In this document: piece after piece, positions 6,760 to 14,664 of the stretch
Position numbering within the stretch: the stretch's first letter is position 1
Layout: each line of letters opens with the position of its first letter
NCBI GenBank assembly: GCA_964432415.1
Contig: CAYSNW010000058.1
Location: 1-26,467, forward strand
DNA length: 26,467 bases
Source of the DNA: JAFECT01 sp964432415
Lineage (GTDB): Bacteria > Pseudomonadota > Alphaproteobacteria > Caulobacterales > Caulobacteraceae
Direction of reading: 5' to 3'
Notes under the pieces: model-generated
The model's input: only the letters and a program-made list of their open reading frames with translations
Told to the model about the DNA's origin: nothing
Databases searched by the model: none
Made by a program: the position numbers and the translations under genes

Positions 6760-8385
6760 TCAAGCCGCCTGGGCGGTCGCCGCCTTCCATTGCGGCAATT
6801 CGAGCCAGAAGCGCGCCCCGCCGATCTCGCCGTCCTCGACCCCCAGCCGGCCGTCCTGCAGCAAGGCGAGTTCGCGCGACAGGGCCAGGCCCAGGCCCGC
6901 GCCCTCGATGTCGGACTTTTCCGCCCCCAGGCGATTGAAGCTCTTGAACATCGCCTCGCGAAGCTGCGGATCGACGCCAGAGCCGTTGTCGGACACCTCG
7001 AAGCGCACCGTCCCGCGCTCGGTGACATAGGCGCAGACCTGCACGACCGGCGGGCGGCCGCCGTATTTCAGGCCGTTGACGATCAGATTGACCAGGATCT
7101 GGCGCAGGCGCAGCGGATCGGCCGCCACCATCACATCGCCCAGATAGCCGCTGACCACCGCCACCGAGCCGCCGAACTCGCCGCCCCGGAAGCGCGCGGC
7201 GGTCACCGCCGCCTCCACCGCCTCCTCGATCGCGACCCCGCTAAGGTTCACGCTGGCCTTGCCCGATTGCAGGGTCGCCGCGTCCAGCAGATCGCGCGCC
7301 AGGGTCTGCACCTCCGAGCCCGCCCGGGCGATCTGGACCAGGGTCTCGCGCTGGCGCGGCGTCAGCTCGCCCATGATCCCCTCGCTCATCAGCTCGGCCA
7401 TGGAGGTGACGCCCGAAAGCGGCGAGCGGATCTCGTGGCTGACGTGGGCGAGCAGCTTGGTCTTGATGGCGTTCAGTTCCTCCGCCTCGGCGCGGCGGCG
7501 GTTGTTCTCCTCCGCCAGCCGGTCGAGCTTGGCGACCATGGCGGCGATGGGATGGGCGGTCATCAGCATGCAGCCGATGATCAGCTGCAGCACCTGGAAG
7601 GGCTGGACGCCGGTGTAATGGGCCAGAACCGCCGGCCCCCGGCCGTACACGGTGGCGATCACCGCCAGCACGGTGGTCGACAGCACGGCGAGCACGGCGC
7701 CGAAGTTCTTCTCGCTCAGCACCGCCAGCACCAGGAAGGGAAACACCGCGACGATCGGCGGGTATTTGGGCTGGAACAGGATGACGGCCGCGACCGCGGC
7801 GAACACCAGCTGGGCCCCCGCGGCGGCGGCAAGGCGTCGTCCGTCGATCCGTCCGAACGCGATGGGCCACCGGAGCTTCAGCATCAGCGGGGCGACCACC
7901 GCCACCCCCAGCGCCACGGCCATGTACCAGCGCGTAAAGACGTGGATCAGCCCGGTCCCGCCGGCGAAGGCCTTGAACACGAAGACCGCCGGCACGGAGC
8001 CCGCCAGGGGACCGATGACGATGGCGCCCAGCAGGAAGCGTGCGAAATTCCGCGGGCTCTCGAACGGATCGTCCAGGCCGCGCACCAGCAGCAGGCTGAC
8101 GGCGATGCCCAGGCCGTTGCAGCTGGCGAGCGCCAGGGAAAAGGGCAGCGATGAGCCGTAGAGCACGTCCGCCAGAGCCTCGGCCACCGTCGCGCCCAGC
8201 ACCACCAGACCCTGGTCGGTCAGGCTGCGGCTGCCCCAGCGCAGCGCCAGCGCCAGCGCCACGGCGTCGGCGGGCCAGACGGCCGAGACGGTGCCGGTCG
8301 TGCGGGTGAAGGCGATGCTGGCCCAGGACAGCCCGAATATGATCAGGACGCCGCCCAGATATTGGGCCGCTCGGATAAGTCTCAT
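6760..8385 (-). CDS. MASE1-type membrane sensor histidine kinase, orphan
   Basis: This 541-residue protein is a membrane sensor kinase. Residues 1-285 form about eight hydrophobic segments with the MASE1-like feature VWPADAVALALALRWG (36-51). A short coiled-coil linker (286-305) leads to HisKA with the H-box HVSHEIRSPL and phospho-acceptor His317, then HATPase_c with N-box LVNLIVNGLKYG (Asn433/437), G1 box DNGSG (466-470) and G2 box GAGLGLALS (495-503). No receiver domain is fused and no response regulator is encoded in the window, so its partner is elsewhere. ATG at 8383-8385 follows GGAG. It sits between murB (97 nt upstream) and the beta-barrel gene (31 nt downstream), inside the dcw cluster. 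The signal sensed is unknown; MASE1 is a sensor domain of unknown ligand. Confidence 0.93.
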   Translation of the reverse strand: MRLIRAAQYLGGVLIIFGLSWASIAFTRTTGTVSAVWPADAVALALALRWGSRSLTDQGLVVLGATVAEALADVLYGSSLPFSLALASCNGLGIAVSLLLVRGLDDPFESPRNFARFLLGAIVIGPLAGSVPAVFVFKAFAGGTGLIHVFTRWYMAVALGVAVVAPLMLKLRWPIAFGRIDGRRLAAAAGAQLVFAAVAAVILFQPKYPPIVAVFPFLVLAVLSEKNFGAVLAVLSTTVLAVIATVYGRGPAVLAHYTGVQPFQVLQLIIGCMLMTAHPIAAMVAKLDRLAEENNRRRAEAEELNAIKTKLLAHVSHEIRSPLSGVTSMAELMSEGIMGELTPRQRETLVQIARAGSEVQTLARDLLDAATLQSGKASVNLSGVAIEEAVEAAVTAARFRGGEFGGSVAVVSGYLGDVMVAADPLRLRQILVNLIVNGLKYGGRPPVVQVCAYVTERGTVRFEVSDNGSGVDPQLREAMFKSFNRLGAEKSDIEGAGLGLALSRELALLQDGRLGVEDGEIGGARFWLELPQWKAATAQAA

Positions 8386-8482
8386 TGCAGGTCTCCGCGA
8401 CCATAAGACGACGTCGCGGCGATTCGGAAAACAGCGGTATGGTTGCGGGAGCGCGTTTTTCCTCCCGGCAGGCCTCGAGTCC

Positions 8483-9391
8483 TCAGGCCTTGCGGCCGAT
8501 GCGCTTGATCTCCCACTCCAGTTCCACGCCGAACTTCGCCTTCACCTCGGCGCGCACCGTATCGCCCAGCCCCTCGAGGTCCGCGGCGGTCGCTTCCCCG
8601 GTATTGATCAGAAAATTCGAGTGCAGCTCGGAGAACTGGGCCCCGCCGAACGGCTTGCCGCGCCAGCCGGCGGCGTCCACCAGCCGCCAGGAGCTGTCGC
8701 CCGGCGGGTTCTTGAAGGTCGAGCCGCCGGTCTTCTCCCGCACCGGCTGGGTCGCCTCGCGTCGCGCTGTGATCGCCTCCATGCGCGTCTGCACCGCGGC
8801 CGGTTCGTCGGGGCGTCCCTGGAACAGGGCGCCGATGAAGAGCAACGGCCGGTCGGCCGCGGCCTTGGCCTTGCGATAGCTGAAGCCCATCTGATCGTTG
8901 CTCAGCACCACCCGCGCGCCGGAGCGGTCCAGCGCATAGGCCTCGACCAGCACGTCCTTTGTCTCCGAGCCGTAGCAGCCGGCGTTCATCACGCAGGCGC
9001 CGCCGACCGTGCCCGGCACTCCGCGGTAAAACTCGAGCCCGGCGATCCCCGCCTCGGCGGCCTTCTTGGCCAGGGTCGCGTCCAGCACCGCGGCGCCCGC
9101 GCGGATGCGGGAGCCCTCCAGCGCCTCGACCTGGCCGAAGCCACGCCCCAGCCGGACCACCACACCCTCGACCCCGCCGTCGCGCACCAGGGTGTTGGAA
9201 CCGACACCAAGCACCGTCACCGGCACGGCCGGGTCCAGACCCTTCATCAGGGCCGCCAGATCGTCCTCGTCCTCAGGGAGGAACAGCAGATCCGCGGGGC
9301 CGCCCACCCGGAACCAGGTGAAGGGCGCCAGCTCCGCGTCGCGGATCAGCTTGCCGCGAACGGCCGGGAGGGAGTCACGCCAGTCGCTCAC
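8483..9391 (-). CDS. murB: UDP-N-acetylenolpyruvoylglucosamine reductase
   Basis: MurB is the FAD enzyme that reduces UDP-GlcNAc-enolpyruvate to UDP-MurNAc with NADPH. The 302-residue protein shows FRVGGPADLLF, the FAD-binding VLGVGSNTLVRDGG, RGVPGTVGGACVMNAGCYG, FSYRKAK, and the catalytic Ser in GSTFKNP (type I/II region), then GGAQFSELHSNFLIN. The GTG at 9389-9391 overlaps the murC stop as GTGA, so the two are translationally coupled. The longer frame upstream would just read through the murC end out of frame and is rejected. Length is in the normal range for the group lacking the extra E. coli loops. Confidence 0.96.
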   Translation of the reverse strand: MSDWRDSLPAVRGKLIRDAELAPFTWFRVGGPADLLFLPEDEDDLAALMKGLDPAVPVTVLGVGSNTLVRDGGVEGVVVRLGRGFGQVEALEGSRIRAGAAVLDATLAKKAAEAGIAGLEFYRGVPGTVGGACVMNAGCYGSETKDVLVEAYALDRSGARVVLSNDQMGFSYRKAKAAADRPLLFIGALFQGRPDEPAAVQTRMEAITARREATQPVREKTGGSTFKNPPGDSSWRLVDAAGWRGKPFGGAQFSELHSNFLINTGEATAADLEGLGDTVRAEVKAKFGVELEWEIKRIGRKA

Positions 9392-10818
9392 GCCGCCTGC
9401 CCCAGGGCCTCGAGCTGGCCGGCGAGCGCATAGGCCCACTGGGTGATGTCGCCGGCGCCCAGGCAGACCACCAGGTCCCCGGGCTCGGTCTCCTGGGCGA
9501 TCAGTTCGGCCAGGGCGGCGGGGTTTTCCAGCGGCAGCACCCGGCGATGGCCGAAGCGCCGGGCGCCCTCGACCAGGGCGTCCTTGCCCACGCCTTCGAT
9601 CGGCGCTTCACCGGCGGCATAGACGTCGGCCACGATCACCGTGTCGGCGTCGTTGAAGCAGGCGGAGAACTCGCTCATCAGGTCCTGCAGGCGGGTGTAG
9701 CGGTGCGGCTGCACCACGGCGACCACCTTGCCGGAAGCCACCTGGCGGGCGGCGCGCAGGACCGCGGCGATCTCGACCGGATGGTGGCCGTAGTCGTCGA
9801 TGATCCTGACCCCCCGGGCCGTCCCGGCGGTGGTGAAGCGACGCTTGACGCCCTCGAAGCTGGCCAGGCCTTCCTTGATCGCCTCGCTCGAAACGCCCAG
9901 CTCGCGCGCGACGGCGATCGCGGCGAGCGCATTGGAGACGTTGTGCCATCCCGCCATGGGCAGGCGCAGGTCCGAGATGGTCAGGGGCTCGCCCTCGCGC
10001 GGGGTGATCACCACATCGAACTGGGCGCCGTCCTGGTCCATGGTCAGGCGGCTGGCGCGCACCTCGGCCTGGGGGTTGATCCCGTAGGTGACCATGCGCC
10101 GGTTCTCGACCTGGGCGACCATGGCCTGCACCTCGGGATGGTCCAGGCAGACGGCGGCGAAGCCGTAGAAGGGGATGTTCTCGACGAAGTCGCGGAAGGC
10201 CTTCTTCACGGCGTCGAAGTCGCCGTAGTGGTCCAGGTGCTCGGGATCGATGTTGGTGACGATGGCCACCGTCGATTTCAGGCGCAGGAACGAGCCGTCG
10301 GACTCGTCGGCCTCAACCACGATCCAGTCGCCCTCGCCGACCTTGGCGTTGGTGCCGTAGGCGTTGATGATCCCGCCATTGACTACCGTCGGGTCCAGTC
10401 CCCCGGCGTCGAGCAGGGCGGCGACCATGGTGGTGGTGGTGGTCTTGCCGTGGGTCCCCGCCACCGCCACCGAGAACTGCAGCCGCATCAGCTCGGCCAG
10501 CATCTCGGCGCGGCGGACCAGCGGGATGCGCCGCTCGCGCGCGGCGACGAACTCGGGATTGTCGGCCTTTACCGCCGTCGAATAGACCACGGCGGAGGCG
10601 TCGCCGACATGTTCGGCGTCGTGGCCGATGAAGATCTTCGCTCCCAGCTTCTCCAGCCGCTCGGTGTTGGCCGAGGGCTTGGCGTCGGAGCCCTGCACCG
10701 CATAGCCGATCTTGAGCATGATCTCGGCGATGCCGCTCATGCCGATGCCGCCGATGCCCACGAAGTGGACGGGGCCGATTTCGAACGGAATGGGGCGCAG
10801 GCGCGAACGGGCGATCAT
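9388..10818 (-). CDS. murC: UDP-N-acetylmuramate--L-alanine ligase
   Basis: MurC adds L-Ala to UDP-MurNAc, the first amino acid of the stem peptide, using ATP. The product (476 residues from ATG 10816-10818) has the Rossmann start VHFVGIGGIGMSGIAE, the P-loop VAGTHGKTTTT, EADESDGSF, IVTNIDPEHLDHYGDFD, the domain 3 start RRF and DDYGHHPVEI, and a VVVQPHRYTRLQDL-like region. An alternative ATG at 10848 would add ten residues (MAQTSRYSGF). Neither start has a clear ribosome-binding site, and a 16-bp palindrome sits between them. The gene is separated from murG by three plus-strand genes, so it needs its own promoter in the 10819-10943 divergent region. Confidence 0.95.
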   Translation of the reverse strand: MIARSRLRPIPFEIGPVHFVGIGGIGMSGIAEIMLKIGYAVQGSDAKPSANTERLEKLGAKIFIGHDAEHVGDASAVVYSTAVKADNPEFVAARERRIPLVRRAEMLAELMRLQFSVAVAGTHGKTTTTTMVAALLDAGGLDPTVVNGGIINAYGTNAKVGEGDWIVVEADESDGSFLRLKSTVAIVTNIDPEHLDHYGDFDAVKKAFRDFVENIPFYGFAAVCLDHPEVQAMVAQVENRRMVTYGINPQAEVRASRLTMDQDGAQFDVVITPREGEPLTISDLRLPMAGWHNVSNALAAIAVARELGVSSEAIKEGLASFEGVKRRFTTAGTARGVRIIDDYGHHPVEIAAVLRAARQVASGKVVAVVQPHRYTRLQDLMSEFSACFNDADTVIVADVYAAGEAPIEGVGKDALVEGARRFGHRRVLPLENPAALAELIAQETEPGDLVVCLGAGDITQWAYALAGQLEALGQAA

Positions 10819-10820
10819 GA

Positions 10821-10836
10821 AGCCGCTATAGCGGCT
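10821..10836. repeat. Perfect 16-bp palindrome at the murC start
   Basis: AGCCGCTATAGCGGCT is its own reverse complement. It lies 2 nt upstream of the preferred murC ATG and inside the coding region if the upstream ATG (10848) is used. It could be a dimeric repressor site or an RNA hairpin covering the ribosome-binding region. Confidence 0.55.
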
Positions 10837-10943
10837 GGTTTGCGCCATTGCATCTGTCTGGTTCGAGCCGTCGAGCCCCCCCGAACGCGGGTTGCCCGGG
10901 GCCTGGCTCCGGCGCGAGCCTCCCGTGCTTTGGGAGGCCCGCC

Positions 10944-11420
10944 ATGAAATCCGTCCTTGCGCCCGCAATCGTCGCCGCCCTGGCGCTCGCCACAGCCGGC
11001 CAGGCGCAGGCCGCGCCCCCGCCGGCGGACACGGAGCTGCGGCTGGTGTCCACGACCGCGGCGCAGCTGATTTACCTCGCGCCCGGCACGCGCACCCGCG
11101 ACGGGAACATGGGCGCGGTCTGGGTTTTCAACGCCCATCCGACGCCGCGCGCCGTCGGGCCCAGGACCGTGGTGGGCTCCTGGGTGCGGTTCCAGGCCGA
11201 CTGCGCCGCCAACACCCTGGGCATGATCGAATTGCACGCCCTGGACGACCAGTTCGCGGTCGCCTTCTCGAGCGACAAGCCCACACCGCCGAAGGCTGTC
11301 AATCTTGAGGTCGCCAGCGGCGAATCCGCGGAATTCCGCTATATCTGCCGCAACGGCCCGCCCGGCGGCGTATCCGTCCCCGGTGTCCGCGCCGCCGTGG
11401 CGGCCGCCCAGGGCCATTAG
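10944..11420 (+). CDS. Secreted Adhesin_E-like protein, tandem paralogue 1
   Basis: This 158-residue protein has a clear Sec signal peptide (1-23, cleavage after AQA) and a small periplasmic domain with no further membrane segment. Visible features are APGTRTRDGNMGAVWVF, an ADC cysteine, a second Cys in YICRN and a C-terminus ending AAQGH. The pattern of a strand, then a residue ID followed by RDG and VW, then a Cys-containing strand resembles the surface-adhesin E-like family (DUF-type lipocalin-like domain); this is recognition by pattern, not a search. The ATG at 10944 follows GGGAGG, which decides the start over longer frames. It lies 13 nt before its paralogue and forms a plus-strand unit divergent from murC. 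Function unknown. Confidence 0.75.
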   Translation: MKSVLAPAIVAALALATAGQAQAAPPPADTELRLVSTTAAQLIYLAPGTRTRDGNMGAVWVFNAHPTPRAVGPRTVVGSWVRFQADCAANTLGMIELHALDDQFAVAFSSDKPTPPKAVNLEVASGESAEFRYICRNGPPGGVSVPGVRAAVAAAQGH

Positions 11421-11433
11421 AGAGGAAACGCCG

Positions 11434-11907
11434 ATGAAACCCGTCCTGACCGCTGCTCTGCTCGCTTCCGGCCTTGCCTTCGCCTCTTCCGCCCTCGCCG
11501 ATACCCCGCCCTCGCCCGAGAGGCCGTTGCAGATCCTGTACAGCGGCGAGAAGGCCTCGATGTTCGTCGCCCCCGACACGGTCCGGCGCGACGGCGACGC
11601 AGCCTCGGTCTGGACGGTGTTTCTGCTCAAGATCCCGGCGGCGAACGTGCCCTCCGACTTCGCCGGCGGCTGGAGTCTTCAGCGTTTCACCTGCAGCGCC
11701 CACATCGGCGAAACCGACACCGCCGCCATGCTTAATCTGAAGCTCGAGATCATGGATCCCGGCGGCCACCCGCGCGCCCAGAAGGCGATCAATCCGAACT
11801 CACCGCAGGAACTGGCCTATCGCCTGGCCTGCCAGGGCGACCAGTCGGTGCTCGGCGCGTCGGTGGCCAACCTCCAGGCCGCCTTCGACAGCGTCCAGGG
11901 CCACTAA
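11434..11907 (+). CDS. Secreted Adhesin_E-like protein, tandem paralogue 2
   Basis: This 157-residue protein has a signal peptide (1-22, cleavage after ALA). Its mature part aligns by eye with the preceding gene: APDTVRRDGDAASVWTV against APGTRTRDGNMGAVWVF, a Cys in FTCSAH, a second in LACQGD, and the same last three residues QGH. It is thus a diverged tandem duplicate. ATG follows AGAGG at 11421-11425. The two conserved cysteines could form a disulfide in the periplasm. The family resembles surface-adhesin E-like proteins; no role has been established for such proteins here. It is probably co-transcribed with the gene before it. Confidence 0.75.
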   Translation: MKPVLTAALLASGLAFASSALADTPPSPERPLQILYSGEKASMFVAPDTVRRDGDAASVWTVFLLKIPAANVPSDFAGGWSLQRFTCSAHIGETDTAAMLNLKLEIMDPGGHPRAQKAINPNSPQELAYRLACQGDQSVLGASVANLQAAFDSVQGH

Positions 11908-11983
11908 CTTCGGCGCGCGCCGGTGATCCCTTGCGCGCATCGACGCGTATGAGCCCCCAGCAAACGCAACAGAGGGGGTCTCC

Positions 11984-12286
11984 ATGGCCATCATGGCGCT
12001 GTTCGAGGGGCGCGGTTTCACCCGCGACATGTATGAGAAGCTGCGCGGCGTCGTCCGCTGGGAAGCCGACCCGGCGACGGGCGCGGTGCTGCACGTCTGC
12101 GCCTTCGACGAGGCCGGTCATCTGCACGTGACCGACGTCTGGGAGAGCGCCGCGTCGATGGAGGCTTTCCTGAACGAGCGGCTCGGCCCGGGCCTTCAGG
12201 CGGTCGGCGCGCCGCAGCCGGAGCTCCGGGTCCTGCCGCTGCACAACGCCAACATTTTCGCCCCGGCCGACACCTATCGGGCCTGA
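11984..12286 (+). CDS. Small ABM-like (dimeric alpha/beta barrel) protein
   Basis: This 100-residue soluble protein starts MAIMALFEGRGFTRDMYEKL and includes HVCAFDEAGHLHVTDVWESAASMEAF and LRVLPLHNANIF. The order of strand, helix, two strands around H-V-x-D-V-W-E-S, and helix is that of antibiotic biosynthesis monooxygenase-like/dimeric alpha-beta barrel proteins. Family members often have no proven enzyme activity, so I give no reaction. ATG at 11984 follows GAGGGGG; a second ATG three codons later is less well spaced. The 3' end overlaps the convergent murG by 13 nt (12274-12286). Confidence 0.7.
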   Translation: MAIMALFEGRGFTRDMYEKLRGVVRWEADPATGAVLHVCAFDEAGHLHVTDVWESAASMEAFLNERLGPGLQAVGAPQPELRVLPLHNANIFAPADTYRA

Positions 12287-13374
12287 GCGGAGACCCGTTC
12301 CACCAGATCGGCCAGCGTGCTCGCTGCGTCAGGCATGGCCACGGACTTCGCGGCCTTGCTCATGACCTTCAACCGCTCCGGATCGCTGAGCAGCGACTGC
12401 AGGCAGTTGGCGAGCGTCTCGACCGTGACATCGTCCTCGCCGATCACCACGGCGGCGCCCGCGTCGGTCAGCAGCCGGGCGTTGAAGGTCTGGTGGTCGT
12501 CCATGGCGATCTTCAGCGGGATCAGGACCGAGGGAAGGCCGGCGGCCGCCAGCTCGCTGACCGTGGACGCCCCCGCGCGCCCGATCACCAGGTCGGCGAC
12601 CGCCAGGCGCGAGGCCATGTCGCGGAAGAAGGGCGCTACCTGCGCCTCCACCATGGCGTCGGCATAGATCGCCCGGGCGTGGTCCAGGGATTCGGGGCGG
12701 GTCTGCTGTTCGACCTTGAGGCTGTGGCGGATGGACTCCGCCAGCAGGGCCACCGCCGCCGGCGTGGTCTCCGACAGCACCCGCGCGCCCTGGCTGCCGC
12801 CGGTGACCAGCAGCCGCAGCCGTCCGTCCGCCTTGGGTTTGCGCTTGCCATACAGCGCCTGGATCTCGGGCCGCACCGGATTGCCGACCACCTCGGGCTT
12901 CACCCCCGAGGGGCATTTCTCCAGCGTCGGAAAGGCGCAGGCCACGGCGCTGACGCGTGAGGCCAGCAGGCGGTTGACCCGTCCCAGCACCGCGTTCTGC
13001 TCGTGGATGAGCGTTGGCATGCCCATGCTCATGGCCGCCAGCAGGGCCGGCAGCGACGGGTAGCCGCCGAAGCCGATCACCACCGCGGGCCTGAGCCGCG
13101 CGAAGGCCTTCCTAGCCTGCAGCACGCCCTGGGCGATCTTGAATCCGCCGCGCACCGCGCCGATCGGATCGGTGGTCTTGAAGGTCGCGGCGTTGAGCGC
13201 GATCCGCTCCTCCGCCGGAAAGGCGTGGGCGTACTGGTCGCCGCGCGTGTCGGTGGCCAGCGCCACACGCCAGCCGCGCGCGGTCAGGGCCCGAGCCAGG
13301 GCCTCGGCGGGAAACAGATGGCCGCCGGTGCCGCCGGCGGCGACCACGGCGAGCTTGCCTTGGGGAGCGTTCAT
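12274..13374 (-). CDS. murG: UDP-GlcNAc--lipid I GlcNAc transferase MurG
   Basis: MurG is the peripheral inner-membrane glycosyltransferase (GT28) that turns lipid I into lipid II. The 366-residue protein has the N-terminal G-loop AGGTGGHLFPA, IGFGGYPSLPALLAA, HEQNAVLGRVNRLLA, GNPVRPEI, the second G-loop VTGGSQGARVLS, and the UDP-GlcNAc site GRAGASTVSELAAAGLPS followed by DHQTFNA. The ATG at 13372-13374 overlaps the ftsW TGA by one base (TGATG), so the start is secure. It ends in a 13-nt overlap with the convergent small gene. Neighbouring ftsW indicates coupling of precursor synthesis with septal polymerisation. Confidence 0.97.
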   Translation of the reverse strand: MNAPQGKLAVVAAGGTGGHLFPAEALARALTARGWRVALATDTRGDQYAHAFPAEERIALNAATFKTTDPIGAVRGGFKIAQGVLQARKAFARLRPAVVIGFGGYPSLPALLAAMSMGMPTLIHEQNAVLGRVNRLLASRVSAVACAFPTLEKCPSGVKPEVVGNPVRPEIQALYGKRKPKADGRLRLLVTGGSQGARVLSETTPAAVALLAESIRHSLKVEQQTRPESLDHARAIYADAMVEAQVAPFFRDMASRLAVADLVIGRAGASTVSELAAAGLPSVLIPLKIAMDDHQTFNARLLTDAGAAVVIGEDDVTVETLANCLQSLLSDPERLKVMSKAAKSVAMPDAASTLADLVERVSAQAR

Positions 13375-14543
13375 CAGCGGAAGGCGCCGCCGCGGGTCAG
13401 TCCTTCGCCGTGCGTATAGGCGCCCGCGCGCCGGCGCGTGAGCGACAGCGCCAGCCCGAGCGTCAGGCCCATGGCGATCATCGAAGACCCTCCGTACGAG
13501 ATGAAAGGCAGGGTCATGCCCTTTGTGGGCATCAGGTTCAAGTTGACCGCGACATTGATCACCGACTGCATCCCGAACAGCACGAACAGCCCCGCTGCGG
13601 CGACCTGCTCGAACGGATCGGTCAGGCGCATGGCCTTGTACAGGCCCCGGATGGCGACCAGGGCGAACAGGCCGATCAGCATCACCGAAAAGACCAGGCC
13701 GAACTCCTCGGCCCCGACCGAATAGATGAAGTCCGTATGCAGGTCGGGCACGTGGCGCTTCATCAGGCCTTCGCCGGGCCCGCGCCCGAACAGCCCGCCG
13801 GCGGCGATGGCCTCCGAGGCGCGGTCGATCTGGTGGGTGTCGGCGTGGTCGTGGGACAGGAACTTCTGCACCCGCGCGGCCACGTGGCCGAACACGAAAT
13901 AGGTCGAAATCAGCCCCGGGACCGCCACCGCCACCAGGCCGATGATCCATCGGAGCGGCACGCCCGCCATGAAGAACACCGCCCCGAAGGCCGCGGTGAT
14001 CAGCACCGTCTGGCCCACGTCCGGCTGGATCAGCAGCAGGCCCACCGTGATCCCGTAGAGCAGGAAGGATATCCAGACCCCCGGAACCCCCTGCCCTTTC
14101 TGGCCTTCGGAGAACATCCAGGAGACCAGCACCACCAGGGCCGGCTTCACGAACTCCGAGGGCTGCAGAGAAAAACCGCCGAGCTGCAGCCAGCGCTGGG
14201 CCCCCTTGGCCGAGTGGCCGATCACCGGCAGCACGATCATCACCAGGATCGAGGCGGCGAACACCGCCAGCGCTACTCGCCTGACGCCCCTTGGCGACAG
14301 CAGCGAGGCGCCCAGCAGCACCAGACCGGCGATGGAGGCGTAGATCGACTGGCGCACGGCGAAATGGAACGGATCGTCGATGCCGATGCGCGCCGCTGCC
14401 GCCGGGCTGGAAGCGAAAGACAGGGCTACCCCCAGGAAGATCAGCCCCAGCACCGCGGCCAGCAGCAGCCGGTCGATGGTCCACCACCACAGGCCGAAGG
14501 CGGAGCGGTCGGTGCGGGCGAACGGATGGGTCGAGGCGCTCAT
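13374..14543 (-). CDS. ftsW: Septal peptidoglycan polymerase FtsW
   Basis: FtsW is the SEDS-family glycosyltransferase that polymerises septal glycan from lipid II together with FtsI. The 389-residue product has about ten transmembrane helices, GAQRWLQLGGFSLQPSEFVK, QPDVGQTVLI, a DTHQID periplasmic loop, GRGPGEGLMK, DFIYSVGAEEFG with the conserved acidic residues, and the SEDS end MPTKGMTLPFISYGGSS. The ATG at 14541-14543 was chosen at MSASTHPFART; the longer frame upstream is shadow. It is followed directly by murG. Upstream, 121 nt separate it from the divergent Sel1-repeat gene, so ftsW-murG probably has its own promoter rather than reading from murD. Confidence 0.97.
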   Translation of the reverse strand: MSASTHPFARTDRSAFGLWWWTIDRLLLAAVLGLIFLGVALSFASSPAAAARIGIDDPFHFAVRQSIYASIAGLVLLGASLLSPRGVRRVALAVFAASILVMIVLPVIGHSAKGAQRWLQLGGFSLQPSEFVKPALVVLVSWMFSEGQKGQGVPGVWISFLLYGITVGLLLIQPDVGQTVLITAAFGAVFFMAGVPLRWIIGLVAVAVPGLISTYFVFGHVAARVQKFLSHDHADTHQIDRASEAIAAGGLFGRGPGEGLMKRHVPDLHTDFIYSVGAEEFGLVFSVMLIGLFALVAIRGLYKAMRLTDPFEQVAAAGLFVLFGMQSVINVAVNLNLMPTKGMTLPFISYGGSSMIAMGLTLGLALSLTRRRAGAYTHGEGLTRGGAFR

Positions 14544-14664
14544 CCCGCCACCCTGCCGCGACAGGGTTAATCGAGGGTTGGCGAGCGGGGCGGTGGGGAA
14601 GGAATTGTTAGGGACGATCGGGTTGGTGCTTGTGGGCGGCGCCTCCGCGATCCAGATTCGGACC

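Noticed and set aside
6093..7028. A longer 311-codon version of the beta-barrel protein
   Set aside because: The additional N-terminus overlaps the kinase gene in another frame and is Arg/Ser-rich shadow sequence; the real start is at 6728.
8446..8467. Hairpin CGGGAG-N10-CTCCCG with a T-run, considered as an intrinsic terminator after murB
   Set aside because: The T-run lies in the loop, not after the stem, and on the murB strand it reads as A residues. It is too weak to call.
12274..14490. A 738-codon minus-strand open frame covering ftsW and murG
   Set aside because: Only its last half is MurG in frame; the first half is an out-of-frame reading of ftsW and is Arg/Gly/Pro-rich like other shadows in GC-rich DNA. 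It is not a fusion protein.
14566..14582. TTAA-N7-TTGG upstream of ftsW considered as a CtrA box
   Set aside because: Only six of eight consensus bases match, with the second half-site degraded; not supportable.
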